Source: Xanthomonas vasicola
Lineage (GTDB): Bacteria > Pseudomonadota > Gammaproteobacteria > Xanthomonadales > Xanthomonadaceae
Direction of reading: 5' to 3'
Assembly: GCF_000772705.2 (NCBI RefSeq)
Contig: NZ_JSBW02000047.1
Span: 62,001-126,000, forward strand
DNA length: 64,000 nucleotides
A program made the translations under genes and the position numbers. The notes below the pieces were generated by a model. That model made no database searches. It saw only the letters and a program-made list of their open reading frames with translations, and was not told where the DNA came from. Below, piece after piece: positions 37,348-47,343 of the stretch (its first letter is position 1; the number at the start of each line of letters is the position of its first letter).

Positions 37348-38863
37348 TTACAACGGTCCGCGCTCCCACGGCCCAGTGATCGCCAGCGTGATGCCCGGCG
37401 TCTGGATGTTGACGAACAAGGTGCGCGCCAACGGATCCCAACACGCACCGCAGAACTCGGTATCGCGGTAATCGCCTTCGGCAATCGTCTTGCCGGCGTT
37501 GGCAATCTGCTGCGAGGTCAGCTGCACATTGTTCTTGGCCAGGTAGAACGATTCGCCGTTAAGGGTCAGCCCGAGCGCGCGCGCCCGGGCCGTATTCGTC
37601 CGGGCTCTCGCCGCCGTCTTCGCACAACACCACGCCACCGCGCGCGCTCACCGTCGCGTTGTCCGGGTTGTGCGCGGCCAGCTGATTGCCGCTGACGAAC
37701 AGCGCGCTCAGGCGTTGGGTAAACAGGTCCAGCACCCACACCGCGCCATTGCCGTAACCGCGGCGGCCCTGCGCATTTACGCCGGTGCTGGTGTCGACGA
37801 TGAACATCTTGCCGTAGCTGTACCAGATGCCTTCGCCGCGGCTCATGCGCAGCGCGCCATCGGCGCAGGCTTTGCAAACGGGCCGCTCAAGGTGTCGTTG
37901 GCGCCGATATCGGCAAAGCCTGCGGGTGCGGCGATGCTGTCCAGATCGGGCTCGGAAATATCCACCCATCCAGTTGGAATTGCTGGCCGATGCTGGCCGA
38001 TGCTGGCCACGGTGAGGTCGGCATTGCGGCGCCTACGCGCGCGCGCGGCCTGCAAGCGGTGGCCGTTTTCCAGTGAACCGTTACGGCCACGGCGGTCGTT
38101 GGGAATGAAGCGGTACAGGCCGGCCTCGTTGCGGTCGTCTTCGGTGAGATAGACGATGCCGGTGCGTGGGTCGATTGCCACCGCTTCGTGACTGAAACGG
38201 CCCAGCCCAACCAGTGGGCGGCCTGTGGTGCGGTGGCTGTCCGGGTCCACCTCGAACACGTAACCATGTTTGCGGCCGTTGCTGGAGACCGCGTTGGTCT
38301 TGATCTCTTCGCAGCGCAGCCAGGTGCCCCACGGCGTGGGGCCGCCGGCGCAGTTGACCAGTGTGCCGCCGAGGCGCGGCTCCAGGCTGCCCCAGCAGCG
38401 CCGGCCATCACTCAGCGTGGTGGTGCCGCCGCTGGCCTGCTGGTGCCACTGACGATGCCGGTGTCGCACATCGCCGGCGCCCGGAACGGGCTGCCCGCGC
38501 CGCGTTCGTGGTTGCGGATCAGCACATATGCCAGGCCGCGCAGCGGGTCGCCACCGGGCCGCCAGTCGGGCCGGCGCAGACCGACCACGCCCATGCCGTC
38601 ATGCCGGTCGGGGCAGGGCTGGCCATCGTCCATGCGATCGCCGCTCCAGCCGAACGCGCGGTAGCTGAAACCTGTGGCAGCTGCAGCAGCGGCAGACCGG
38701 TGCTTTGGTCGGCAACCGGCGCGAGTGGGCCGTAACGGCTGGGAAAAGGTGCCAACCGCGTGGAGGGCGAGGTGGCGGCCTGGGCCTGGCGCGACTGCAG
38801 TGCGCTCAAGCTGCCAAGGGTGCCCTTGAGAATCTGGCGGCGGGCGGGATCGAAAACCGGCAT
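37348..38863 (-). pseudogene. PhoX/DUF839-family phosphatase-like gene, multiply frameshifted
   Basis: Pieces of one protein appear in successive frames along the minus strand. They are: start MPVFDPARRQILKGTLGS (a Tat-like RRxxLK signal) ending near 38640; LRGLAYVLIRNHERGAGSPF (about 38500-38560); the longest piece at 37880-38469 with WGTWLRCEEIKTNAVSS and FSHEAVAIDPRTGIVYLTED; GIWYSYGKMFIVDTSTGVN (about 37790); and NIQTPGITLAITGPWERGPL at the end. At least four shifts separate them. The order and content fit the DUF839/PhoX family of calcium-dependent secreted phosphatases. A 10-bp tandem repeat (GCTGGCCGAT, near 37989-38010) may be one source of shifts. The gene is surely nonfunctional if the sequence is correct. 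Confidence 0.82.
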
Positions 38864-38910
38864 CGAACGACTCCTGCGTGGCTGGGTGGTCGCGCGGATA
38901 TCATGTAGCC

Positions 38911-39381
38911 ATGAAATGCCGACTTATCGCTACCGGCGAGCGCGCACCAAGCTGGGTGGCGCAAGGGTTTGCCGAATACCAGAAGCGTCTTTCGCACTGG
39001 ATGCCGCTGGAGCTGGTCGAGATCGAACCCGGCCTGCGTGGCAAGGGCCGCGACGCGCAGCGCGCGACCGACGACGAAGGCCGCCGCGTGCTCGCCGCGC
39101 TGCCGAAAAATGCCTACGTCATCGCGCTGGATGTGCCGGGGCGCCCGCTCAGTTCCGAACAGCTCGCCCAGCGCATGGAACACTGGCGCGGACAGGGGCG
39201 CGATCTGGCGTTTTTGATCGGCGGGCCGGAAGGCCATTCGGCCAAGGTGCTGAAAAGCGCCAGTGAGAGCTGGTCGATCGGCCCGCTCACCCTGCCGCAC
39301 ATGTTGGTGCGCCTGATCGTCGCCGAGCAGCTGTATCGCGCCGCGGCGATGCTGGCCAACCATCCGTATCACCGCGCATAG
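38911..39381 (+). CDS. rlmH: 23S rRNA pseudouridine-1915 N3-methyltransferase
   Basis: The 156-residue SPOUT enzyme methylates pseudouridine 1915 in helix 69 of 23S rRNA. It has MKCRLIATGERAPSWV at the start, the SAM-binding knot motif FLIGGPEGH (about residues 103-111) and the C-terminal TLPHMLVRLIVAEQLYRA. Size is standard (E. coli 155). The ATG at 38911 is used; an upstream GTG-type extension overlaps the PhoX remnant. It normally follows rsfS directly; here the PhoX remnant and a palindromic repeat separate them. Confidence 0.95.
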   Translation: MKCRLIATGERAPSWVAQGFAEYQKRLSHWMPLELVEIEPGLRGKGRDAQRATDDEGRRVLAALPKNAYVIALDVPGRPLSSEQLAQRMEHWRGQGRDLAFLIGGPEGHSAKVLKSASESWSIGPLTLPHMLVRLIVAEQLYRAAAMLANHPYHRA

Positions 39382-39451
39382 CAACGCGCGCAGCTCTTGC
39401 ACCTCCAGCAGCAAGCTTGGGTCATGGCGCCACGCCACCAACGATGGAACC
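39382..39451. other. Spacer after rlmH
   Basis: Seventy bases between rlmH and palindrome copy 5; nothing identified. Confidence 0.4.
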
Positions 39452-39594
39452 GAGCGGCTAACAACACGTCGCGAGTAGTCGCCAGGTCGGTATGGATGGC
39501 GCTGAAGCGTTGCAGTGCTCGCCTACCACATGCCGTTCCGAACGCTGGCCGCATCTGTCTGATGGCGGCGCAGTCGTCTTATCAGCTGCTCCAA
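39452..39594. repeat. Long imperfect palindrome, copy 5
   Basis: It opens GAGCGGCTAACAACACGTCG with the GCGAGTAGTCGCCAGG block and closes CTTATCAGCTGCTCCAA. The interior is more diverged than in copy 4 (CACATGCCGTTCCGAACGC in place of the CATGCC-ATTCCGAGCAC block). It lies 70 bases downstream of rlmH. Confidence 0.65.
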
Positions 39595-39811
39595 GTTGCA
39601 CGCGCGATGCGGAGTATGAGGAGCTTCGTAGGCGATGGACGTACCGGCTATTGATGGCGTGCGTGCATCAACAAACGCTTTGGCGATTTTGCATTTTGTT
39701 GCTAACCATAGCGCATGCGTTCGTAGCCGCATGGTTGGCAGTAGTCGCTCCTATGAGCAGAGGCGTGTCGATGCGGCGGCTGTGCTTGCAAGCCGCCGCA
39801 TCACGTCTCCA
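39595..39811. other. Spacer downstream of the TonB-like gene
   Basis: An AT-richer stretch (TTTGGCGATTTTGCATTTTG around 39680-39700) without a recognisable gene or terminator hairpin. Short frames seen here overlap in antisense. Confidence 0.35.
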
Positions 39812-40486
39812 TCAATTCAACGAGAAACTTACCGGCACCAGGCCATAGGCCTGCACGGCCTGACCGTTCTGCATGGCCGGCTGGAAGCGCCAGCTGCGCA
39901 GCACCTGGCTACGCGCGGCAAGGTCGAGCACGCGATGACCACTGCTGGTCTGCACGCTGACTTCGGCCGGACGTCCATCAATGCCGACCAGCACACGCAG
40001 CAGCACCGTGCCTTGCTGACCTGCGCGCAGTGCGGCCGCCGGATAGCTCGGCGCTGGCGAACTCAGATACTGCAGTTGACCCGCTTCGATCGGTCCGCTG
40101 GGCGCGGTTGTCGTCGGGGTGCTTTCTGCGACCACGTCGGAGATCCTCGCGGGAACGGCAAACGCCGCGCTATCGACCACAGGCTCCTGCGTGATCACTG
40201 CGGTTTGCACAGGAACCGGCAGCGTCTTGGTCGGTATATGCGTTTTCGGCTTGAACGTTACGTTGACTGGAAACACCAGCGGTGGCGGCGGCGTGGGGAT
40301 GCTGACCGGCATAAGCCAGCGCTCTTTGGGTGCGGTCTGCTGGGGAATCGCCCGGTGCGAGAGCGGAATCAGCAACAACCCGCCCGCAAGTAAGTGCAAT
40401 GCCACGGCCGTGCTCATCGCCAGCACGCGCGAGGGGTCGATGCCGAAAGGACGGGAAGAAACCTGCGATTGCGTGCGAACCATCAT
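39812..40486 (-). CDS. Energy transducer TonB-like protein
   Basis: The 224-residue protein has one N-terminal membrane helix (AMSTAVALHLLAGGLLLIPL), a proline-rich periplasmic stalk (MPVSIPTPPPPLVFP, KTHIPTKTLPVPVQ) and a C-terminal TonB domain (APSYPAAALRAGQQGTVLLR, then VLRSWRFQPAMQNG). TonB passes proton-motive force from ExbBD to outer-membrane receptors. The start is one of two adjacent ATGs (40486 or 40483) behind TCTGGAGGTGG. A TonB-dependent receptor lies upstream on the same strand, so this may be its dedicated transducer; hairpins between them suggest separate transcripts. Confidence 0.88.
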   Translation of the reverse strand: MMVRTQSQVSSRPFGIDPSRVLAMSTAVALHLLAGGLLLIPLSHRAIPQQTAPKERWLMPVSIPTPPPPLVFPVNVTFKPKTHIPTKTLPVPVQTAVITQEPVVDSAAFAVPARISDVVAESTPTTTAPSGPIEAGQLQYLSSPAPSYPAAALRAGQQGTVLLRVLVGIDGRPAEVSVQTSSGHRVLDLAARSQVLRSWRFQPAMQNGQAVQAYGLVPVSFSLN

Positions 40487-40714
40487 CCACCTCCAGAACG
40501 GAACTGCGGAAAGGACCAGCGCGACCCGGACGCACATCACCATCCGGTGGCGTAGGTTTACCGCAGCTGGCGCGGCTTCACAAGCGCTGCTTGGATTGCG
40601 TTGCGGCAACGGCGCCGCCAGATAGGCAGGCATCATTCAAGCGGTGCTCACGGCGCATTGCCACGTGTGAACGCCACGGTGCAGCAGCCAATTGCAAGCA
40701 TCTGCACAAACAAG

Positions 40715-40772
40715 ACGCCCAGCCGAAGCTGGGCGTGGATTGAGAAAAAGCCCAGCCCTTCGCAGGGCTGGG
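40715..40772 (-). terminator. Twin hairpins between the receptor and the TonB-like gene
   Basis: ACGCCCAGC-CGAA-GCTGGGCGT (40715-40736) and CCCAGCCC-TTCGCA-GGGCTGGG (40751-40772). On the minus strand the second stem is followed by CTTTTTCTC, a proper U tract, so it should end the receptor transcript. Both stems use the CCCAGC theme. Confidence 0.75.
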
Positions 40773-40796
40773 AAAACAACGCTGACGGGAGAGACG

Positions 40797-43700
40797 TCAG
40801 TAGTCGTACGACACGGACAACATGGCGTAGCGTGGCTGGGTGAAATTGACCCCCATGCCGTAGATGTTGGACAGCTTGTAGTGGTTGTCTTCCCAGGTGG
40901 AGTTGACTTGCAAGGGCTTACGCTCGTTGAAGATATTGAAGCCCTGCAGGGTAACGGCCAGCTTGTTGCCGGCGAAGGCCGGGCGATAGGTCAGGCCCAG
41001 GTCGACGATCTTCGTCCAAGGCAAACGTCCGGCGTCGCCTGGCCGCGATGGCTGGCCGTCGCAGGTGTGATAAGACGAGCCGTACCCGACCGGGTCGCCC
41101 GCATCGGAAGACTCGTCAGTGCCGTTGATGCTGACATAACCCAGGCACGACTTCGGAGTGCCTGACAGAACACGGATATTGCCGGCGATCAGCCATTCTG
41201 GTGCCAGCTGGTAGGAGCCGTAGAGCTTGATCTGGTGGCGACGATCGTTGGCCAGGTAACCGCCGGAGTACCACATCAGCGCGGCCGCATCCCAGTCCTG
41301 GGTCTTGGACACGTCGCTCTGGCCGATGTCCGACTTCACCTGGCCCTCGGTGTTACCAAAGTTGCGCGACAGGGTGTAATCGATGCGGCCTTCCCACTTG
41401 CCGTCGAACGGATGCTGGAGGAACAGATCCAGTGCCAGATACTTGCGCTTGGCCTTCTTGTCGAAGCCCCAATCGGCCGACGACATCGAAAGCGCGGTGC
41501 GGCCGGAACCATCCAGGTTGGCCAGGCTGAAGGAGTTGGTTTCGCCCGGGTTGAAGATGACGCACCCAGGAACATCGACCGTGCTGGGGTCCACGCCAAT
41601 CGCGGCCAGCTTGGTGCGCATCTTGTCCGAATCGCAGACATCGTCGATGGTGGTGCCCAGGTTGCGGTAGGTGAGCTTGGCGCCAGTGACCCAATCGCTG
41701 CCCAGCGTCTTGTCAAAGCCGACCATGAACTCATCCTGGTACATCGATTTCAGGTCGGTGGCCGCGACTGACGCGGCATCGGGTTGCTGCCCACACTCGC
41801 GATTGGAAGAGACGACATTGCCGGAGCACGAAGCGCCAGCGCTTGGATCCACCGGGATCGGCGTCAGGCCGGTCGGGTTGCCTTGGGCGTCGATACCGGT
41901 ATAGGTGAAATATTCGCTCGTATACGTCGAGGGCGACGCACCACGAATGGCCACGCTATTGGGAAGCGCCAGATAATAGCGACCGACATTGCCGTAGACC
42001 TTCAACGACGAGTCACCAAACGCATCCCAGCTGATGCCGATCCGAGGCGCCCATTGGTCGCCGCTTTCCACATAGACCTTGCCAGCATCATTGAAATTGG
42101 TGAACTTGTCGTTGCGCACGCCCAGGATCAGCAACAGACGATCATTGATCTGCCACTTGTCCTCGAGAAAATAGGCTTTCTGCCTGACCGACATGCTGGT
42201 GGCTGTTTGGAAGACGCCGCGGTAGACGTAGTAGCCATCGCCGCCTGCCGGACCGACACCCAACGAGTCGGCGATAGGCACGTCGGGAGCGAGGTTGTCC
42301 TAGGTCCAGGTGTAGCCTGGTCCAGTGGTGAGTGCACCTTCGTTGTTGGCGTTGAAGTACATGTTGTCCACGCCGCTGGCCAGCGTATGACTGCCGAGCA
42401 CGTACTCCAAGTCCAGGCGCAGGCCGTGGGTACGATTCTCGCCATCGCGTGCCTGGGTCGAGGTCTGGTTGTTGCGAATTTCGCTGCCAGCGGTAATGGC
42501 CGGATCCTGCCGATTGGCGTTGTACAGATATGGAGCCAGGCTGGGATTGTTGCGATAGTCGCTCTGCTGGCTCTTGCCATAGGTCGCGCTGAAGGTCAGT
42601 GCGTCGGTGATGTAGCTGGTGTATTTGCCGATGTAGTAACGGTCGTCGACCTTGACCGTATCGGCGAACGCACCGCTTGCGCTTTGGGTGATCACTCCTG
42701 GGTAGCTGAAATCGCTGTACGCGCCGCTTGTACGGTAGTTGTTCTTGACGCCGGTGAATTCAAGGATGTTGCGGTCGTTGATGTTCCAGTCGACCTTGGC
42801 GTAAACCTTCGGCTCGTCCACGCGATAGGTGTCTCGGCCGATAACCGAATCTTCGCGGCTTGCGGTCGATACACCTTCGGTACGCTCCTGCTCGGCGGCA
42901 ACGAAAACGAACAGCCTGTCCTCAATGAGCGGTCCACCGGCATAGGCGCTAAAGACCGTATTCCAGGCCTTGTCGCCCTTGCGGCTACGGTACAGCGTGC
43001 CGGGCAAATCTGGTTTGGCATAGGAATAGTCGGAAGAGGGCAGTGGCGTGTCCGGATAGAACACATCCTTGTAGTCGCTGGACAAGCTCTTCGGCCGCCA
43101 CAGCATCTGGCCGCCGAAGTGCCACTCGTTGGTGCCGCGCTTGCCGACCTGGCTGAGTACGCCGCCTGCCGAACCGCCGTACCGGGCGCTATAGCCGCCG
43201 GTATAGGTTTCCTGCTGGTCGATGGCGCCGTAGGGCAGGGTGACGCCGCCGATGTTGGTTAGCGGATTAGAGCTGAGATAGCCGTTGAGATAGTAGGCGT
43301 TCTCAGTCACGCCGGCGCCGCCGAAGGAAATGGCATTGCCGAAGTAGCCGCTGCCTTGCACCGCGCCTGGCGACAACAGCGCGATCGCTTCGCCCGAGCG
43401 CGCCAGCGGCAAACGTTGCAATTGCTCGGCGGTAATGACGGTGCGTGAAGCAGTGGCGGAGACGTCCACCGGCGAGATGTTCTTGCCGGTCACCGTGATG
43501 GTGCCCAGGGTGGCAGTGTCCTCGGGCGCATTGCTGCTGCCGAAGGACACATCGGTGCCGGCGCCGACGCGCAGCGCGATGTTCTTGCGGGTCTCGGCGG
43601 CCTGGCCTTCGCGTTGCAGGGTGACGGTATAGGTACCCACCGGAAGGTTGCCGATGGCGTAACGGCCGTTGGCATCGACCGTTGCAGTACGCGTAAAACC

Positions 43701-43907
43701 GGTGTCGCCCTGCACGGTGACCGTGGCGCCTGCGCCGGCCGGCGCGCTTCCGTAGATGCCGGCAGTGGTGCTTTGCGCGGCCGCAGTGCCGGTGGCGAGC
43801 ATGCCGACGGCGCCGCTCAGGGCAAGCGCAAGCACGCTAATGCGGCCATAGCGCGCGGGCGACGTGGAGCATAACGGGCGGCGTTGCCGCGCGGCGTGAC
43901 TGGTCAT
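40797..43907 (-). pseudogene. Oar-like TonB-dependent receptor interrupted by an in-frame TAG
   Basis: The reading frame from ATG 43907 to the stop at 40797 encodes about 1036 residues of an Oar-type receptor: signal peptide (to about residue 45, ATGTAAAQS), a carboxypeptidase-regulatory-like domain (GAGATVTVQGDTGFTRTATV, NLPVGTYTVTLQ), a plug (RLPLARSGEAIALLSPGAVQ), then the beta-barrel ending MLSVSYDY with a terminal aromatic. Codon 536 (42300-42302) is TAG within GPGYTWT-stop-DNLAPD, same frame on both sides. The first part alone lacks the rest of the barrel and should not insert. A single base change of a Tyr codon (TAT/TAC) would account for it. The intact receptor would take up a large substrate with TonB. 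Confidence 0.82.
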
Positions 43908-44174
43908 TTCGATCGCTCTCCAGATTGGCGCCGTCACGAAGATGACGGTGCGCTGACAATCGATGCTAGAGAGCGGTCGCGCCCGCTTAAAGAACAATTT
44001 CTCTAAATTTCATGCTTTTTTAAGCACAAACGCTAAATAACGTCTATTCAGACTGAAATACTGCGACTCTGGGCACATGAAAGTAACCAGGTTTTTCCTT
44101 GTGTCACAGGCGCAATGCTGTAACTACATTTGGCCAGAAGCAGGCAAGAGTTTTTGATCGACCGCGCAAACGAC
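43908..44174. promoter_or_regulatory. AT-rich upstream region of the receptor gene
   Basis: This 267-base region is markedly richer in A/T than the coding flanks (CTCTAAATTTCATGCTTTTT, GCTAAATAACGTCTATTCAG) and probably holds the receptor promoter and operator. I cannot assign hexamers or a riboswitch fold. Confidence 0.4.
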
Positions 44175-44196
44175 ACTGCCCTCCGAAGAGGGCAGT
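44175..44196 (-). terminator. 9-bp hairpin with tetraloop after the SIMPL gene
   Basis: ACTGCCCTC (44175-44183), loop CGAA (UUCG on the minus strand), GAGGGCAGT (44188-44196). It lies 34 bases beyond the SIMPL stop. On the minus strand it is followed by GTCGTTTGCG, only weakly U-rich; on the plus strand by AAAGAAA. Confidence 0.65.
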
Positions 44197-44230
44197 AAAG
44201 AAACGATGCTTTGGATTTAGACAAGCGCTC

Positions 44231-44965
44231 TTAGCGCCCCAGTTCGAACGTCACATCTAGGTTGATCGACAGCGTGCTCTCGCCTGGAGCGACCGGGGTG
44301 TCCATCTCGGCCTTGGCCGAGCGCATGGAGGCGGCCATCATCATCGGGCGCACCGCACCGCCGCTGCGGCCTTCGGAGATGCTGACAATGCGGCGCACCT
44401 TCAGGCCCAGCGACTTGGCATAGGTTTCGGCACGCGCCTGGGCTTTTTTCAGTGCGGCCACGCGCGCTTCGTCGTAGACCGGTTCGGGTTGGTCGATCGA
44501 GAAGCTGGGGCCGTTGATATCGTTGGCGCCCTGCGCGACCAGGGCGTCGAGCACCTTGCCCAGGCGGGTGATGTCGCGGACCTTGAGGTTGACCGTGTTG
44601 CTGGCCTGGTAGCCGTTGATCTTGGGCGCTTGGTTTTCTTTGTAGGTGTACTGCGGGCTCAGATTGATGCCGCTGGTTTGCACGTCCTTGTCGGCGATGC
44701 CGGCGGCCTTCACCGCGGCCATGACCTTGCTCATCTGTTCGGCGTTCTGGCGCATGGCGGCGTTGCCGTCGGCGGCCTGGGTGACCACACCGGCAGACAG
44801 CGTGGCGATGTCCGGCACACGCTTGGCTTCCGCCTCGGCCGACACGTTGAGCAGGGTGCCGTCGCTGGGAATGGTGTAGCTCGGGGCAGGCTGGGCGTGG
44901 GCGGTCATGGCGGTTCCGGCAGCGATGGACAGGGCCAGCAACAACGGCTTGAGGTAGGTACGCAT
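44231..44965 (-). CDS. SIMPL (DUF541) domain protein, exported
   Basis: The 244-residue protein has a signal peptide (LALSIAAGTAMTAHA) and a SIMPL domain: LLNVSAEAEAKRVPDIATLS, VQTSGINLSPQYTYKENQAP, and the alternating region DEARVAALKKAQARAETYA. The family forms large oligomers in the periplasm; no enzymatic function is agreed. The ATG at 44965 follows AAGGAGATCTC. It is divergent from maf. Confidence 0.9.
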   Translation of the reverse strand: MRTYLKPLLLALSIAAGTAMTAHAQPAPSYTIPSDGTLLNVSAEAEAKRVPDIATLSAGVVTQAADGNAAMRQNAEQMSKVMAAVKAAGIADKDVQTSGINLSPQYTYKENQAPKINGYQASNTVNLKVRDITRLGKVLDALVAQGANDINGPSFSIDQPEPVYDEARVAALKKAQARAETYAKSLGLKVRRIVSISEGRSGGAVRPMMMAASMRSAKAEMDTPVAPGESTLSINLDVTFELGR

Positions 44966-45102
44966 GAGATCTCCTTGTCTATGTGGAGAGCGTGTTAGCA
45001 CCTCGATGAATATGTTGTGAGTCGAACGCAACAACACATCGGCAACGCTGCGTGCGTTCACCAGACAAGCGGGCGAGTGCGGGCAACGGGTATGCTGGAC
45101 GG

Positions 45103-45675
45103 ATGCTCTATCTCGCCTCCCGTTCGCCGCGCCGACAAGAACTCCTGCAACGCCTGGATGTGCCGTTCCAGACGTTGCAACTGGATGTGCCCGAGTTGCG
45201 CGCAGCCGATGAAACGCCCGAACACTATGTGCAGCGCGTCGCGCTGGACAAGGCGCACGCCGGTCTGGCGCTGGTACAGGGCGCCGACCCCGACGCCATC
45301 GTGCTGGGCTCGGATACCGAAGTGGTGTTGGGCGAGCGGGTGTTCGGCAAGCCGGTCGATGTGGACGATGCCATCGCGATGCTGCGCGTTTTGTCCGGGC
45401 GCACCCACCAGGTGCTCACGGCGGTGGTTCTAGTCTGCGCACAGCGCGCGCCGGCGCAGGCACTGGTGGTGTCGGAAGTCACGTTCGACACACTTGATGA
45501 TGCGCAGATTGCTGCTTACGCCGCCTGTGGCGAGCCAATGGGCAAGGCCGGCGCGTATGCGATCCAGGGCCGCGCCGAACGCTTCATCCGCCATCTGTCC
45601 GGAAGCTATTCCGGCGTGATGGGATTGCCGCTTTATCACACCTCGCAGTTGCTCACAGCCTTCGGAGCGCATTGA
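45103..45675 (+). CDS. maf: Maf-family nucleoside triphosphate pyrophosphatase
   Basis: The 190-residue protein has the Maf N-terminal signature [13 protein letters not shown], the catalytic aspartate in VLGSDTEVV and the block [15 protein letters not shown]. Maf proteins of this subgroup (YhdE-like) hydrolyse dTTP, UTP and modified pyrimidine triphosphates, a house-cleaning role. The stop overlaps the first base of the rng ATG (TGATG at 45673-45677), so the two are coupled, the usual arrangement. Confidence 0.93.
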   Translation: MLYLASRSPRRQELLQRLDVPFQTLQLDVPELRAADETPEHYVQRVALDKAHAGLALVQGADPDAIVLGSDTEVVLGERVFGKPVDVDDAIAMLRVLSGRTHQVLTAVVLVCAQRAPAQALVVSEVTFDTLDDAQIAAYAACGEPMGKAGAYAIQGRAERFIRHLSGSYSGVMGLPLYHTSQLLTAFGAH

Positions 45676-47174
45676 TGTCGGAAGAGATTTTGGTCAACGT
45701 CACCCCACGTGAGACCCGTGTGGCGGTGATCGAGAACGGCATGCTGCAGGAGCTGCATATCGAGCGCGGTTGGCGCCGGGGCGTGGTGGGTAATATCTAC
45801 AAGGGCAAGGTGCAGCGGGTCATGCCTGGCATGCAGGCTGCCTTCGTTGAAGTAGGGCTGGAGCGTGCCGCGTTTTTGCACGCCAACGATGTGATCCGTC
45901 CGGCGCCTGCGCCGGCCAGCGTGGTTGATACCGAAGAAACCCCGATCCCGCCGCCGCCGGCTGCCTCGGTGCCGATCGTGGAACTGCTGCGCGACGGCCA
46001 GGACATCGTGGTGCAGGTGGTCAAGGACCCGATCGGCACCAAGGGTGCGCGCTTGACCACCCAGATCAGCATTCCGTCGCGCTATCTGGTGCTGCTGCCG
46101 CAGTCTAAGGTGGTCGGGGTGTCAGCACGGATCGAAGACGAGGCCGAGCGCTTGCGCTTGAAGACCATCGTCAGCGAGGTCTCGTCCCAGCATGGCGGCT
46201 TCGGCTACATCATCCGCACCAATGCCGAAGGCCAGCCGGCCGAGGCGCTGGCCGAGGACATCGCGTACCTGTCGCGGGTCTGGAATGTGGTTGAGCGCCG
46301 CGGCCGTGAGGCGCCGCCGTGCAGCATCATTTATGAAGACCTGAGCCTGCCGCTGCGTGCGGTACGCGACCTGATCCGTCGTGACGTGGAGAAGGTGAAG
46401 GTTGATTCCAACGAGACCTTCGTGCAATTGGAGGCCTTCGTGGCCAAGTACATGCCGGTGCTGGCCGAGCGGCTGGAGCTGTACACCGGCGACCGGCCGA
46501 TCTTCGACCTGTACGGGGTCGAGGACGAGATCGGACGGGCGTTGAACAAGCAGGTGCCGCTCAAATCCGGTGGCTATCTGGTGATCGACCAGACCGAGGC
46601 GATGACCACCATTGACGTCAACACCGGCTCGTTCGTCGGTCAGCGCAACCTCGAAGAGACCGTGTTCCGCACCAACCTGGAAGCCGCACAGGCGGTGGCG
46701 CGGCAGCTGCGGCTGCGCAATCTGGGCGGCATCATCATCATCGACTTCATCGACATGGACGACCCGGAGCATCGCCGCCAGGTGCTGCGCACGTTGGAGA
46801 AGGCACTGGCACGCGATCACGCCAAGACCACCGTGTACGAGTTCTCGCCGTTGGGCCTGGTGGAGATGACCCGCAAGCGCACCGTCGAAAGCCTGGAGCG
46901 CCAACTCTCGGAAACCTGCGGCCAATGTGGCGGGCGCGGCACCATCAAGACCGCCGAAACGGTGACCTACGAGATCTTCCGCGAGATCACCCGCGCGGTG
47001 CGCCAGTTCGATGCGGCGCGCCTGCTGGTCATCGCGTCCTCCAAAGTGGTCGCGCGCATCACCGACGAAGAGTCGGCAGCCGTGGCCGAGCTGGAAGAGT
47101 TCCTCGGCAAGAGCATCCGCTTCCAGTCCGACGACCAGTATCTGCAGGAGCAGTTCGATGTGGTGCTGCTGTGA
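45675..47174 (+). CDS. rng: Ribonuclease G
   Basis: The 499-residue endoribonuclease (RNase E/G family) matures the 5' end of 16S rRNA and cleaves AU-rich single-stranded RNA. An S1 domain (about 37-130, IYKGKVQRVMPGMQAAFVEV) precedes the catalytic domain with metal-binding D314 (TIDVNTG) and D357 (IIDFIDMDD) and the zinc-link cysteines C415 and C418 (CGQC). The spacing (43 and 58 residues) matches RNase E D303/D346/C404. The size excludes RNase E, which has a long C-terminal scaffold. Confidence 0.95.
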   Translation: MSEEILVNVTPRETRVAVIENGMLQELHIERGWRRGVVGNIYKGKVQRVMPGMQAAFVEVGLERAAFLHANDVIRPAPAPASVVDTEETPIPPPPAASVPIVELLRDGQDIVVQVVKDPIGTKGARLTTQISIPSRYLVLLPQSKVVGVSARIEDEAERLRLKTIVSEVSSQHGGFGYIIRTNAEGQPAEALAEDIAYLSRVWNVVERRGREAPPCSIIYEDLSLPLRAVRDLIRRDVEKVKVDSNETFVQLEAFVAKYMPVLAERLELYTGDRPIFDLYGVEDEIGRALNKQVPLKSGGYLVIDQTEAMTTIDVNTGSFVGQRNLEETVFRTNLEAAQAVARQLRLRNLGGIIIIDFIDMDDPEHRRQVLRTLEKALARDHAKTTVYEFSPLGLVEMTRKRTVESLERQLSETCGQCGGRGTIKTAETVTYEIFREITRAVRQFDAARLLVIASSKVVARITDEESAAVAELEEFLGKSIRFQSDDQYLQEQFDVVLL

Positions 47175-47178
47175 GGCC

Positions 47179-47335
47179 GGGAATCGGGAATCGGGAGTGG
47201 GGAATGGATGTGGAGCAACAGCCGCTCTACGGGACCTTTGGTATCCCTTCTAGTTCGTTGCGCAGGCAGGCGGCTAACTGGTCGTCCGCAAGGGCTGGTG
47301 CCCTTACGATTGCCTATTCCCCATTCCCCATTCCC
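47179..47335. repeat. Inverted heptamer arrays flanking the rng-yhdP spacer
   Basis: GGGAATCGGGAATCGGGAGT (47179-47198, on to GGGGAATGG at 47207) faces ATTCCCCATTCCCCATTCCC at 47316-47335. The two arrays could pair and loop out the 108 bases between them, which hold GCCGCTCTACGGGACC and no coding frame. Confidence 0.75.
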
Positions 47336-47343
47336 AGCCGTTA

